Assembly (NCBI GenBank): GCA_930367205.1
Contig: OV884015.1
Location: forward strand, 76,895,341 to 76,959,340
DNA from: Acanthosoma haemorrhoidale
Lineage: Eukaryota > Arthropoda > Insecta > Hemiptera > Acanthosomatidae
Reading direction: 5' to 3'
DNA length: 64,000 bases
Positions 35,831 through 47,234 of the stretch are shown here, in pieces (the stretch's first letter is position 1; each line of letters begins with the position of its first letter). The notes beneath the pieces are model-generated. The model was not told the DNA's origin. It was given only the letters and a program-made list of their open reading frames with translations, and searched no databases. The translations under genes and the position numbers were made by a program.

Positions 35831-37860
35831 ACCACGTACATAACGAGAGAAAAGTGAAAATTTTATTAATTTTTATAATAATTACAGTAATTGTCATTAC
35901 AATACCTTAAATTATAATTTCGTTACCTGTCAAGAACCGATGAACTACCTACTGTTACATATTTAAATGAAACCGATGCTTGTTTTCCTATAAGTACTGC
36001 TTCCTAAGGTCCCACAAAAATACGAAAGCTGAAAACTAATAACCGAAAATAATGAACCGAACTAACGTTTTTTTTATCTTATCAGAAATCCATTAATCCA
36101 TTTTTATAATGTACAGTTATGTTTTTTATAGACATTCGTCCATTCAATTATTCATTCCTATAAATAAATAAAAATTACTGGCACTCTTTCTATACAAGTA
36201 ATAATAATGTAGTATGTAGCGGGCTGCAATAATGAGCTGTTCAATTGACGATCATTAATAATATTGTGAAATCTCAAAAACCAACACAGGTTCGTATTTT
36301 AAAATCAATCATTTTGACCTATCTTACGTCAAGGTAATTACCATAAAAAAAATTGAAACCTAAGTCACATCTTCCATTAAATATTTTCAAAACTTAACTT
36401 GATGAGTATACTAAAGAGATAAAATTATGAACAAAGAATTTCCCTAAACCATCCTGAAACTGTCCAAATACATCCAACCATGAACTTTTTGATAGTCTTC
36501 AACACGATACTGAATGAACTAACTTGTGAAAAGGGTTTTTTTTGTTGTTTTTTAATTAAATGTGTTAATTGAGTCCAAAAAAAAACAGAAAAAGCATTTC
36601 ATTACTTTTATCACACTGTTTTTGATGCATAAGGCAAGATGACAACAGCTTAATGCACTCTACATATAAAACAAATTTATTAATTAAAAGGGATGTTTTG
36701 ATCAACATTGTAGAATTCTTTTTAAAGAATGAATCAAGGACAACAATGTTACTTTGAACTGAACGAATCTGACGAATTAATACTAAGGAATTTTTCAATT
36801 TTCCAACTGATCTAGCAGAAATTAATCATTCCGCTTGTCTATATTGAATTAAGACACACGAGTCATGATACTACAGAATATTACCAAAAACACCAAAAAA
36901 AACATATTATTGTGATAACCCCTATGCCTGACACTAATAACTTGTTCGATATTTGGCTGGACAACGATAAGGCCAGTGAGCAGGGACTGTTGGAAACTAT
37001 ATCGCCATTGCTATGTTGCAAACTAACTTCTGGTCAGGATTATTCAGGTTAACTGTTTCAGAACTTCTACATCAAATTAATAGCTGATCACCAATGCCGG
37101 CTTTGGGCAAATATCCAATAACCGGAATTAGAGGTGGAAGATGAAATATTAGTCGTTTAGTAGATTTAATAGCCTAGTTGTGATAGATATTTTCAAATTT
37201 TCAGGCATAGAACGTAATATTTATACAGAATATGTTAGCGGCATTGCATAATTTAAATCGAGTCATATCGATATCATTCGGGTTAAAAGAATGTCATATA
37301 TTTTCTTTTATAAGTTCTATTCGACATTCAATGAGGGCTATAACATATCTCTTACAGTCTTATTGATGATCTAACGATTTCCCAAATTGTTTAGAGGGCA
37401 TGGATTTTTAAATATAGAAAATTATATCTTAATCTCACTTCACCATTTTAATCTTTCAAATTAATTTCTAGTTAATAAATTCTACATCAAGCCTGGAAGC
37501 AAAATAAAAATCTGAATTAATGAATAAGAGTCTGAAACTTGCCATTATTGTATTGGCGGTAACGCCTCCACGAACCGCGAATGAAATGCCATGCGATAAC
37601 TAAGGAGACGTGCAAGCGACTGAGGATGAACAACTTAGAACAGTCAATAACGTTCTTATTTAATAAACTCTATTGTTGAGACCGAGGATTTTATTGTTTG
37701 TTTTTTAACGCTAGAAGTATTTTTCTAAAAATAGATTTGTATAAAACAATTGTGGCCGTGGTGATGAATTCACGTGAAGTATGAATCATAAGGGATAGTT
37801 CAAAAAAATTATGTAACTTCAACCAATCAAGATCATGGAAATATTATTGTGTACTACTTT
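35831..37860. other. A+T-rich non-coding stretch
   Basis: No gene or repeat pair recognised. Confidence 0.4.
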
Positions 37861-38600
37861 GGTTGGGTCGTCGCGAGGGGGTGCCTAGTTGCCCTAGCCC
37901 TAGTGACGAAGTGAGGGTTGATTAGGCTATGACCTGGACAATTGCTTCATGACGGGTGTTACTACTGTACTATCTGACTCCATATTTGATAGGAATGTGC
38001 CCCGACAGTGCACTATGTTAAGGAGAAGAGGTATAGGGTAGGTATTGTAGGTAGTTTATGTGGTCTTGGAATGACCACGAATTCACGCTCGGTATCTGAG
38101 GGTAGCCGAAAACCGTCCGGATCCCAAAGGCGAGTGTAAACCGGAGAGAGGCAGACTGGATTGCCATCGGAGACACTACTAGGTGAAGTTTGTAGGGCCA
38201 CGGCAACCGTCGTCCGTGAGGGAGAGGTCTGTCCCAAGGAGGTAATAGTTTTAGCGAGACGAAGGCAGAGAATCCCACTAGGAAAGTCTGACGAGGCCGG
38301 ACTAAAACATAGCGAGGTTAGGAAGAGAGCTGCAGAGATTTTCATGAATGAGAAGGCCAAATCTATAAACATCAGCGCAGCTGCAAGTGCCAGTCCAGAG
38401 AGCCGTAGTTAGAATGATTTATCGGCTAAAACTAAGGGGTATATATATCCTCCAGTAACCAATAATCTGGGGTTTTATTCTGACCAACCAAACCGCAGGG
38501 TTGCGGTGACGCTCACCTGTTCTAGACCGGGACCCACCCAGCCCCCTAGCCGCTACCTGACTCCTCCTTCAAGGGCCTCTGACTAGTTTTTTGCAGCTGC
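37861..38600. other. GC-richer unclassified island
   Basis: Base composition is clearly richer in G+C than its flanks. The plus strand carries an open frame of 83 codons (38161-38412, read from a TTG) rich in A, R, E and S, with no recognised domain; the minus strand carries overlapping frames of 86 and 119 codons. It lies just upstream of the jockey-like pseudogene at 38809-40075. It may be the 5' or ORF1 part of an unidentified LINE, or a degraded DNA element. Confidence 0.35.
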
Positions 38601-38783
38601 GTTTTTTATTGTTTATAATATTTACACTGGTATGACTTATGGTTTGGTAATGTTATTTACATTTGTTTAAATTAATTTACAACATATTATAACTAATTTA
38701 CAATATATATACAATGCACTATAGTGTGATTAATCTTATGTAGTTAACGATCGCTATAACTTTTTATGACTTTTATGGGATTA

Positions 38784-38808
38784 TATATATATATATATAT
38801 ATATATAA
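38784..38808. repeat. (TA)n microsatellite
   Basis: An uninterrupted TA run directly adjoins the 3' end of the jockey-like pseudogene. It may have served as target or have grown from the element tail. Confidence 0.8.
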
Positions 38809-40075
38809 TTCCTTTATTGTGCTAAAATTACAATCTGCCTTGCTAGGCAATAAGTAATTAAGATATACGATCATTCATACCATATTTACATTTCATCATT
38901 CACTCGCTCATTCATTCAGGACATGATTGGAGAAACTGGCCATTGCCAGGACTCCCACTGTCACTTGATTATAGCAGGTCACGAGGCCACTGCCGTTTCA
39001 GTCTCCGAGGAGGATTATAGGGATGAGTGACGCAGTGCAGTGACTGTGCTACAGGATTAGGGTGGTTGGAAAGGCTACTGTGGAATTTCGTAAACTTGGA
39101 AGGGATGAGTTCTAGAATGTAGGGTATATTAAGGTCGTTATGAAGGGTTTTGTTGCTGACATAATAAGGGGCATTTACTATTGTTCTCAGGACTTTTGAT
39201 TGAAAGGATTGGATACGCTTGAAGTTCGACTTTTTTGCTGTCCCCCATAGCTCTATTCCGTATGTCCAGATTGGTTTAAGTATAACTTTGTAGATTATTA
39301 GTTTATTTTCTATTGAGAGATGGGATGTCCTTTGAAGTAGTCTGTATAGTTGTCCAAAGCGTCTGTTTAGTTCTTGTCTTTTTAGTCTCGTATGTGGGTT
39401 CCAGGTCAGTCGTTTATCGAGATGGAAGCCTAAATACCGTACTGTCTCGGATACAGGGAGAGGAATAAAATTAAAATAAACTAGTGGACAAGACTTGCGA
39501 CAAAGGGTGAAGGTAACGTGGGAACATTTTGCTTCATTAACTTTGATCCGCCATTGGTTGCACCAATACTCGATCTCGTCAAGGTGTTTTTGAAGGTTAT
39601 GGGATGATATATCAGGGTCTGGATGGGTTGATAGGACTGCAGTGTCGTCTGCGAATGTTGCCAAGAAGGTGTTGGGAGTAGAGGGGACATCAGCGGTGTA
39701 TAGATTATAGAGGATGGGACCCAGGACGCTGCCCTGTGGAACTCCTGCTTTTATGGGATAGTAGTTAGAATATTCTAAACCTCAGCGGACTTGGAAGAAG
39801 CGGTTTGAAAGGTAGGACTGTAGGATTAGGAAAAGGGTCTGTGGTAAATATGTTTTGAGCTAGTAAAGCAAACCTGCATGCCAATCCTGTCAAAAGCTTG
39901 AGCTATATCAAGAAAGGCAGCAGTGCAATACCGTTGGCTTTCAAGGGCTGAGGAGATGTGATCGACAACGCGAAGGCCTTGTTGAGCAGTGGAATGTCGT
40001 TCCAAACTGGTGAGTAGGATTTTGGATTCAATAATTTGAAGTAGGCGTTTTAATAGGAGTTTTTCAAATATTTTA
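38809..40075 (-). pseudogene. Jockey-like family 1, 5'-truncated pseudogene
   Basis: The minus strand encodes the second half of a jockey-type RT ORF: GVPQGSVLGPILYNLYTAD, then LATFADDTAVLS, then VRYLGFHLDKRLTWNPHTR and a C-terminus ending PPRRLKRQWPRDLL with a stop at 38969. Upstream, two nonsense codons break the frame: TGA at 39782-39784 and TAG at 39860-39862. A short deletion near 40005-40015 adds a frame disruption. The 3' region ends AATAAAGGAATT next to a (TA)n tract. It has a short 3' untranslated region, without the GC-rich segment seen at 44930-45075. The sequence stops in the RT finger region at about 40075, so the endonuclease and ORF1 are missing. Confidence 0.85.
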
Positions 40076-42237
40076 GTGTATTTATCGCACTCAATCTGTT
40101 TGAATGGGAAAATGTAAGAAAATTACATAATTTAAATAACTGTAAGAATTAGGAAACAACATATTGATTACTTGGCTAACTGGGCACAGGCCGATCGCTA
40201 AGGATTCAGTTAATTAAATGTCACTAAATCTCTCTAGGGCTTCCATCAGTCTTTTCCAGAATTACACCCGGCTCCCTATAAGAAGTATTCCTTTTTGTTC
40301 AAAGCAATATAAAAGACATTCAAATATATAAATGGTACAAGACCAGCTAGAGAGTAATAACCGAAAAAATTTCCGATCATAAAAAAAAAAAAAAAATCGA
40401 GTCAATTTCAATGTATCACACTTACTAAGGGGTTCAAAAATGGTTTTCGTACCGAAAAACAAAATCATATTAATTTTTAAAAACAGCAGTTTACTTATTT
40501 CGATTGTACCTACTCTACCTAAGTCTCAGCTCATTTAGCTGAAAACCAACTCAACCTAACAGCAAACTGATTAGATTTCAATTACCAAACAATTAAATAA
40601 CTAATTCTTTATTAATTGCCATAGAAATCCTTTTACTTTTAGCATCTAGTATAACAACTGTGCAAAACATTATCCCTCCATGTGGAACTTTGATTGTGAA
40701 AAAAATCACAAACAATATATATGTGTTTTTTGTTATTATTTTGTATAAAGCCTTCATACTTAATACATACCATTACATCCAGGATACCGAGTAAAGAGAT
40801 TAACTGATATTCAATAAAATTAAAAATATAACTACTAGTTAATTAATTAATGACCCTGGATTATTTTTCAAGAGGTTACGTGAAAAGTATATAAAACAGC
40901 TACATCGCGATATTTTTCTTGTCATTGCAACATTAGATGAGACTTAAATTTAAAGTCTAATGGTTTTTCAGGTTAAACAGAGACTCACTGATTCACAAGG
41001 ACCTGAAGAAACACAATGATTTCTGTTTTCGAAAAAAAAAACCATTTCCATTTATATGGATCTCAAAAAATATAAAATATTGAGCCAAAATTAGTGGCAT
41101 ACATATTAATGTTGATATTACTTGGTTTACATAACAGCTCATAAAACGATTATTTCAAAATATGCACTTAACGTGTAAACAGTGTTTAATAAAATATTCT
41201 ACTTTGAAACGTAGTTAATCGTAAGAAATCTGAAACGAAGGGACTTAATGAACTCATAAAAATAAAACCTTATTCACTTAAAGCTTTATTCCATTTCAAA
41301 TTTACTTTGGATAAGCAGAAATAGCTTGTCTATCATAAACCTTGGAATAAAAATTTGTTTTTCCCTACAGAGAAATAAAATTAGCAAAATTATGCTCCGT
41401 AGGTAATACCAGCCCATTAGGATTAGATACATATTTTGGCTATAAAAGTTTGAAATTTACAATTTTACGTTACTCCTCAAAAAAAAAAAATAATGACATC
41501 TAGACACAGAATCACATTTTCACAGAAAAGCTCCAAACTTTATTTCTAAAATTTTGTCTTGGTACTATTACTAACATCATTAACAAAGGCATTTTATCTG
41601 GGATTAATTGACCACGCTTATAGGGAAAAACCGCACCTATCAAAACGACATTTGTGTTTAAATTTATCCTCCTTACATACTTAATTAGTTGACCAAATTA
41701 AACAACTTATTGTGCAGAAACAGGAGGTAGAACAAGTAGAGGGTATTTTTATTGCATGTATAAGTTCTTCGTTGGAAGCTCAATTACAAAAGTAAAAATA
41801 GTCTATAGGAACTTTTAGTGTTAAACCTCACACTCAGTACCTGCATGATTGTGTAGCAGATTGCCTAATCCTCAGGCTAGTGGAAGCAGTGGACTTTTTC
41901 TAGGAATCAGATATCCTGTTGTCAAGATCCCTAAGGAAGCATCTTTGAGATAATCGTATACGCCTCTGAACCTTCACCTCGGCTGGGAAGCCTAGAAAAT
42001 ATCAAGTGTTCAGGGTTCCACAAATTTAAAAGGCTGTTCTCCAGATTGCGTTGCGTTGGTTTTAGTTGCAAACCTATTTTTGAAATCAGCAATGAAATCC
42101 ACTCGGGGGGTGAAAATGATGAAAATAATCTGTTTACGCCATTTGCGTAAAATTAATTTCATTTAATTTGAATTTGCTATTCAATCAGTAATTACCCGAA
42201 ACCATTCGGTATTTCAGTGAATCACAGACGCTGGCGC
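40076..42237. other. A+T-rich non-coding stretch
   Basis: No gene recognised. Confidence 0.4.
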
Positions 42238-42242
42238 TGCCT

Positions 42243-42280
42243 CACACTGGTTCCTAACGACGAAAAACGGGACAAAAGTC
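42243..42280 (+). repeat. Left 38-bp terminal inverted repeat
   Basis: Perfect inverse of 43663-43700. After position 38 the two ends diverge at once, so the repeat is sharply bounded. Confidence 0.9.
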
Positions 42281-42741
42281 TGCAAAACAGTAAAGTTCGC
42301 CTCAAAAAAATTTTTTCACATTTTTAATGAAGGTATAGATTGCCCTTGAAGGAAAACTGGTGATAAATTTTCCAAAAATAGCGCAAAAATAGACACACAA
42401 AAAACTTTTACAAAAATCAAGTGTGACCCATGATTTTCAAAGTTTTTCTTTACGCTGAATGCAATGGTGTTAGTTTACGCGACTTATTCAACAACCAAGA
42501 AAATATTAGGTAAGTTTTCCACATAGTCATCATTGTTTTTAGTGTGAAAAAATGTATTGGGAAATAAATACATGTAGGTAGACAGCACATAAGCATAGGT
42601 AGGTCCTCACAATAAAACTATTACCCCGATTAATGGCTATATTTGAAAAAAACAACATGATGAGTAAAGTAGTAAAGTTGGTAAACATCAGTTTTCACCG
42701 TCTTCGTACATAAATCCAGAGAGTTCGTGATTATTATAATG

Positions 42742-42980
42742 TTACTTTGGTATTTCGACAAACAGAGCAAGGGCTTCTTCTTTTGATAGCGTATCACTTT
42801 CGTCTTTCTTCGGTTCGGTCCCGAACAAATTTGAAAGGCTTCCTACATTGCTCATAAGCTCTGAAATTTTTTTGAAAGATGTGTGAGCCCGTTTTTTGTC
42901 AAACTATACTTCATTGCATATTGATGTTCAGAAATTGAATATAACTCACTCAATTCCTTACCTTTGCGTTTGTTCGAACT
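42742..42980 (-). pseudogene. Coding remnant inside the Transib-like element
   Basis: The minus strand first reads KGKELSELYSISEHQYAM and SLTKNGLTHLSKKFQSL before a TGA. Overlapping it as ATGA at 42855, a second frame starts MSNVGSLSNLFGTEPKK, continues with LSKEEALALFVEI and stops at 42742-42744. The two frames look like one reading frame broken by a small indel. The EEALALFVE pattern and preceding basic helical region recall the N-terminal part of transposon-encoded proteins I associate with hemipteran genomes, but that is memory and not a database match. The last codons (CCAAAGTAAC) could include a 5' splice site. Confidence 0.4.
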
Positions 42981-43662
42981 CCAAATGATTATTATTATTA
43001 TTATGGTTATTTGTTCGAACTTTTATGGCATAAACCATGATTATTATCTTTAGAATGGTGGTAACAACTGAGTCAGAAGATCAACAAGGAATGGACCACA
43101 TTTGTATATTTCTTTAATTTTTAAATGCGAGTCAAATACTCAGAATGTAAATAAACAGAGGCGTTTGTCTCCACTAATAAGGATCTAGAATCAAGGGTCG
43201 CACTCGGTCGCAGCTAATTTGTGTTTTAATCGCTTCTCCATACTTGTATGAACACGAATCAACTTTATTTTTAAAAGCGGGTGGAAGCGGAAGATTCATA
43301 AGCTTCTAAAAGCGTAAATAATGTATAAAAACTAGAATTTTTCTTCTATTAAACGATCTAAACGCACGTTATTGTTACATTTTCCCGAGGGTGAATAACG
43401 TGCTAGCTTCATTTTTTGCACTGTAAAAGAAAGCCACTGAAAGACAATTTTAAAATAAGCTTGAAGTATCTTTTGCCCGTCATTACAAAACTTGGATTTT
43501 CCTCGCGATTTTCTCGTTTATTCTTAACCCCTTACTCTTTCTTCAAGTAGATGAGCTTACAATATAACGACCAGAGCTTAGAAACCATCGGTTCTAAATA
43601 CCTTAGGTACCTCTCTAACTGAATTATAATACCATTTTATGGCCACGAAAGTGTCAAAAATG

Positions 43663-43700
43663 GACTTTTGTCCCGTTTTTCGTCGTTAGGAACCAGTGTG
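43663..43700 (-). repeat. Right 38-bp terminal inverted repeat
   Basis: Perfect inverse of 42243-42280; followed directly by the duplicated TGCCT. Confidence 0.9.
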
Positions 43701-43705
43701 TGCCT

Positions 43706-44785
43706 GCCGGCTCGATCAGAGTTTTTCCCCCCACTTTTGACTCTCAACTGGTCACTTCATGTACACTTTAGCGTCCTTTTTTTTTTGTCTTCAACAGTTG
43801 TCCTTTTTACCCTGTTTTTCAAGCGTATTCTCAACGCCATTATCTCTTATTTTGTCATTAACACAGTCTAACTGTTGCCATTCAAGTTAATTCGGTCAGT
43901 GCCGTTTAAAAGACGAATTATTATTCAATTACAAGTCAGAACGCGAACCTTGTTCACGTTCAATTCACTATTACGAAGTCTTGGAAAAGCGACATTTTCA
44001 GATCAAATGCAGACATCTATTGAATGAATCAGGACTTAGATAAATCTTGAATTTGGGCCCAAATCTCTTGGTTGTCGAAGTTCAAGAAGGGAGATTCACA
44101 CGCTGTCGTCACATCGCAACAGGTAGGAATTTGACATTACTGTGTTTGTCTAAGATTTGATATTGTCATTTCTCTAACGAGACACTCAATTAATTACAGT
44201 CCACTTAATTAAAACAAACTCAAACTTATAGCTAATTATCCCCAGGCTAATTAGTTTTTCGAATCAGTCGCCTCGTTTGCCGGTTGCGATTTCAACTGGT
44301 GAAATTTCAAACATAATCTATTAAGCGAGGTTCAAGGTTCTGCTGTAGTGAGAATATATTTTTTATCGTTTTTCAAGATTTCTCCTATATACTTCCGTTT
44401 AAGATTATTTCCTGAATTAATATTCAATGATTTTTAAGATGAAATCTTCTGAAACTAAGTAAATAAACATAACTTATGTTGGAAACGTTCGTATGCTAAT
44501 GTACATACAAACAAATTCAAGTCAGATGGGATGTCTCCCAAAATTAATTATATCGTCACAACTGTTAATACGATTTTAATAAAGTTCATTTATCGCGTCG
44601 GTTATTATAATATTATATAGTACATTATTAGTCCATAAAAGGTTCATATACTACCAGCATGTACTTCTTCCCAGGTTCTTCATTTATTTTCAATGGGGCA
44701 AGTAGTTATTTCGGGATATTGCTCAAAACAATTCAACGGCTTCACGTTTGCCAATTTGAAGAGAAAAAAATTTGAGTAGAAACAT
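43706..44785. other. A+T-rich non-coding stretch
   Basis: No gene recognised. Confidence 0.4.
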
Positions 44786-47234
44786 AATTTTAATTGTAAA
44801 CTTCCTTTATTGAAAAAAATTACAATTTGCCTTTTCCAGCATTAATAATTGTGCTGAGAGATCATTCATACCTTATATACAATTCCATTCATACCTATAT
44901 ACAGTCCATTCATACCTATATACATACAGATTCAGCCCAGGAGCCCCCCCGCCCCCGAAGCCAATCCCCCAGCAAGCTGGCGGAAAGGCCGGAAGCAGCG
45001 AAGCTCCCCCCGCCCCCTCTCCGGCCGTGGCGCCATCCGGCGCAGGCCACAGAGAGGGCAAGAGAGCCACACACGCTCAGGACATGAGTGGGGATGATGG
45101 CCAGTGCCAGGACCCCATGACATAGAATGTCTATTTATAATAGGTCGCGAGGCCACCGCCGTTTTAGGCGTCGAGGAGGATTGTAGGGATGAATGTTACT
45201 GGATATGGAGTCGACCAAAGGATTCGGATGTGCGGAAAGGTTTTGGTGAAATTTGGAAAATCTTGAGGGTATAAGGTCGAGGACAGTTGGTACATGGAGA
45301 TCTCTGTGAAGGGAAGAGTTTTTAATATAAAAGGGTGCGTTGACTATGGTTCTGAGGACTTTGGATTGGAATGTTTGGATACGTTTGATGTTCGATGGTT
45401 TGGCTGTCCCCCATAACTCTATTCCGTAAGTCCAAATTGGTTTTAATAACTGTTTGTATACGTGGAGTTTGTTTTCTAGTGTGAGGTTAGAGTTTCTGTT
45501 CAGTAGTCTGTATAACTGTCCAAACCGTCTGTTCGATTCTTGTCTTTTAAGTCTTGTGTGAGGGTTCCAAGTCAGTCTTTTGTCTAGATGAAAACCTAGA
45601 TATCTAACTGTATTGGACATGGGAAGCGGAATTGAATTGAAGGTTACGGACGGGCAGGATCCTCGACGGAGAGTAAATGTGGTGTGAACGCATTTGCCTT
45701 CATTGACCTTGATGCGCCAGATGTTGCACCACTTCTCTATCTTAGTGAGGTGATTTTGGAGGTTGTAGGATGCCGTTGACGGATTGGGATGTGACGAGAG
45801 AATTGCTGTGTCGTCAGCAAAAGTTGCAAGGAAGGTGTTAGGACTTAACGGAATGTCAGCAGTGAAAAGGGTATACAGGATAGGGCCAAGGACGCTGCCT
45901 TGAGGAACTCCTGCTTCTATGGGGTAATAATCGGAGTATTCTGAACCACAACGGACCCGAAAGAACCTGTTAGACAGATAGGATTGAAGGATTAGATAAA
46001 GGGTCTGCGGTAAGGAGATTTTTAGTTTGTAAAGCAAACCTGGGTGCCATACCCGGTCAAAAGCCTGAGCTACGTCCAAGAAAGCACCCGTGCAGTAGTG
46101 TTTGCTTTCAAGTGCGGAGGATATATGGTCAACAACGCGAAGGCCTTGTTGAGCAGTGGAGTGTCTGAAGCGAAAGCCAAATTGATGGTTAGGAAGAAGG
46201 TTTTTGGATTCAACTATAGGCAAAAGGCGTTTGAGTAGGATTCTTTCAAAAACTTTTGAAAGGATTGGAAGTAGACTGATTGGGCGGTAGGATGAGGGAT
46301 CATTTGGGGACTTTCCAGGTTTCTGAAAGAGGACGATAATGAAATATTTCCAGAGAAGTGGGTAGTGGGTGGTTCTAAGGATACAATTAAATATATAGGT
46401 GAGGAAAATTATTGCTTTGGGTGGGAGTTGTCGAAGGATCTGAGCAGTGAGAAGATCGTATCCAGGAGATTTACGGAGTGGTAGGTTTTTTAAGTGGTAT
46501 TGGACCTCGGAGGGATTGACTGCCTTTGGAGGAAGTGAAAGAGGAATCGGAGAAATAAGGAAATCTTCGACCTTCGTATCGTGGGATGGATTATGCTGGT
46601 TGGGATGAGGTGTGAAAGTATGTGAGAGGTGCTGTGCGAATGCTTCAGATCTCTCTCCATCTGACGCAGCCCAGGACCCATCGCCACGACGAAGTGGATG
46701 TGAAACATAATGGTATTTTAGGATATTTTGGGTAGCTCTCCAGAGAGAGTTGTCCTGAGTGGATAAAGAGGATAGGTAAGAATTAAATGTTTGGGATCGG
46801 AAGGTTGCCAACTCTCGCTTTAACAATTTACAGTTTTGATTGTAACAGCGGCGATCGGCAGGGTGTCGGGTTCTTTGCCATATGGCTTTGGAGCGGCGTT
46901 TGATGTGGATAAGGTCGAGTAGGTTTTGAGGTAAAGAAGTTTTGTTCTGGGCATACGGGGAAGGTCGAGGCTTTGAAGCATTCCATGCACATTGTTGGAT
47001 TAAGGTAGTAAGGGAATGTACGGCATGGTCTAGATCATGAGGTGTTTTTAGGGTAACTTTGAGGTCAATGGAATTAGTTAGAAGTTCACGGAAGTGGTCC
47101 CAGTCGACTGGACCTCTGATGAATGAGGGAGGAGGTAGTTTGGGGATGGGGTGTAACGAAAGAGTGAGGAGTAGAGGGCTATGGTCGGACGACAGGTCAT
47201 CGAACATAATTTTTGAAAAATAAATTTAAATTGT
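44786..47234 (-). mobile_element. 5'-truncated jockey-like non-LTR retrotransposon
   Basis: Body about 44798-47222 on the minus strand. It carries the last part of the endonuclease domain, a complete RT ORF and a 3' untranslated region with AATAAA (complement at 44811-44816). The probable target-site duplication is aattttaattgt (44786-44797) and aatttaaattgt (47223-47234), 12 bp with one mismatch. The 3' region contains three imperfect copies of ccattcatacctatatac (44880-44925) and a GC-rich block (about 44930-45075), absent from the 38.8-kb copy. At least six further fragments of this family occur in the window. Confidence 0.85.
45135..47207 (-). CDS. Jockey-like ORF2: endonuclease tail and reverse transcriptase
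   Basis: This 690-codon open frame encodes a reverse transcriptase that copies element RNA at a nicked chromosomal target. Residues 6-10 (SSDHS) are the last conserved motif of the APE-type endonuclease, and the rest of that domain was lost by 5' truncation. The ATG used here is simply the first in the surviving frame. RT motifs in order: LWKYFIIVLFQKPGK (~285-299), YRPISLLPILSK (308-319), LDVAQAFDRVWH (377-388, catalytic D378), GVPQGSVLGPILY (433-445) and FADD (463-466). The downstream region has GFHLDKRLTWNP and ends LKRRWPRDLL. No stops interrupt the frame, so the insertion is young, but without ORF1 and endonuclease it is not autonomous. No gag-like zinc knuckles remain. Confidence 0.9.
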   Translation of the reverse strand: MFDDLSSDHSPLLLTLSLHPIPKLPPPSFIRGPVDWDHFRELLTNSIDLKVTLKTPHDLDHAVHSLTTLIQQCAWNASKPRPSPYAQNKTSLPQNLLDLIHIKRRSKAIWQRTRHPADRRCYNQNCKLLKRELATFRSQTFNSYLSSLSTQDNSLWRATQNILKYHYVSHPLRRGDGSWAASDGERSEAFAQHLSHTFTPHPNQHNPSHDTKVEDFLISPIPLSLPPKAVNPSEVQYHLKNLPLRKSPGYDLLTAQILRQLPPKAIIFLTYIFNCILRTTHYPLLWKYFIIVLFQKPGKSPNDPSSYRPISLLPILSKVFERILLKRLLPIVESKNLLPNHQFGFRFRHSTAQQGLRVVDHISSALESKHYCTGAFLDVAQAFDRVWHPGLLYKLKISLPQTLYLILQSYLSNRFFRVRCGSEYSDYYPIEAGVPQGSVLGPILYTLFTADIPLSPNTFLATFADDTAILSSHPNPSTASYNLQNHLTKIEKWCNIWRIKVNEGKCVHTTFTLRRGSCPSVTFNSIPLPMSNTVRYLGFHLDKRLTWNPHTRLKRQESNRRFGQLYRLLNRNSNLTLENKLHVYKQLLKPIWTYGIELWGTAKPSNIKRIQTFQSKVLRTIVNAPFYIKNSSLHRDLHVPTVLDLIPSRFSKFHQNLSAHPNPLVDSISSNIHPYNPPRRLKRRWPRDLL

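Larger units (their letters stand above)
42238..43705. mobile_element. Transib-like DNA transposon derivative, 1458 bp
   Basis: The element runs from 42243 to 43700. Its ends are perfect 38-bp terminal inverted repeats (42243-42280 and 43663-43700) starting CACACTGGTTCC. It is flanked by a 5-bp direct duplication, TGCCT (42238-42242 and 43701-43705). Within each repeat a heptamer-like CACACTG is followed after 22 nt by ACAAAAGTC. This resembles the heptamer / ~23-nt spacer / A-rich nonamer plan of RAG recombination signals and of Transib termini, and Transib elements make 5-bp duplications. The heptamer departs from the usual CACAATG/CACAGTG. The interior is mostly non-coding with a short coding remnant (42742-42980). 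No DDE core is visible, so it must move in trans if at all. Confidence 0.7.

Noticed and set aside
44827..45156. Open frames of 65-86 codons in the GC-rich 3' region of the jockey-like element
   Set aside because: They lie in an untranslated region shared by copies with different frames. The P/R/A-rich peptides reflect base composition.
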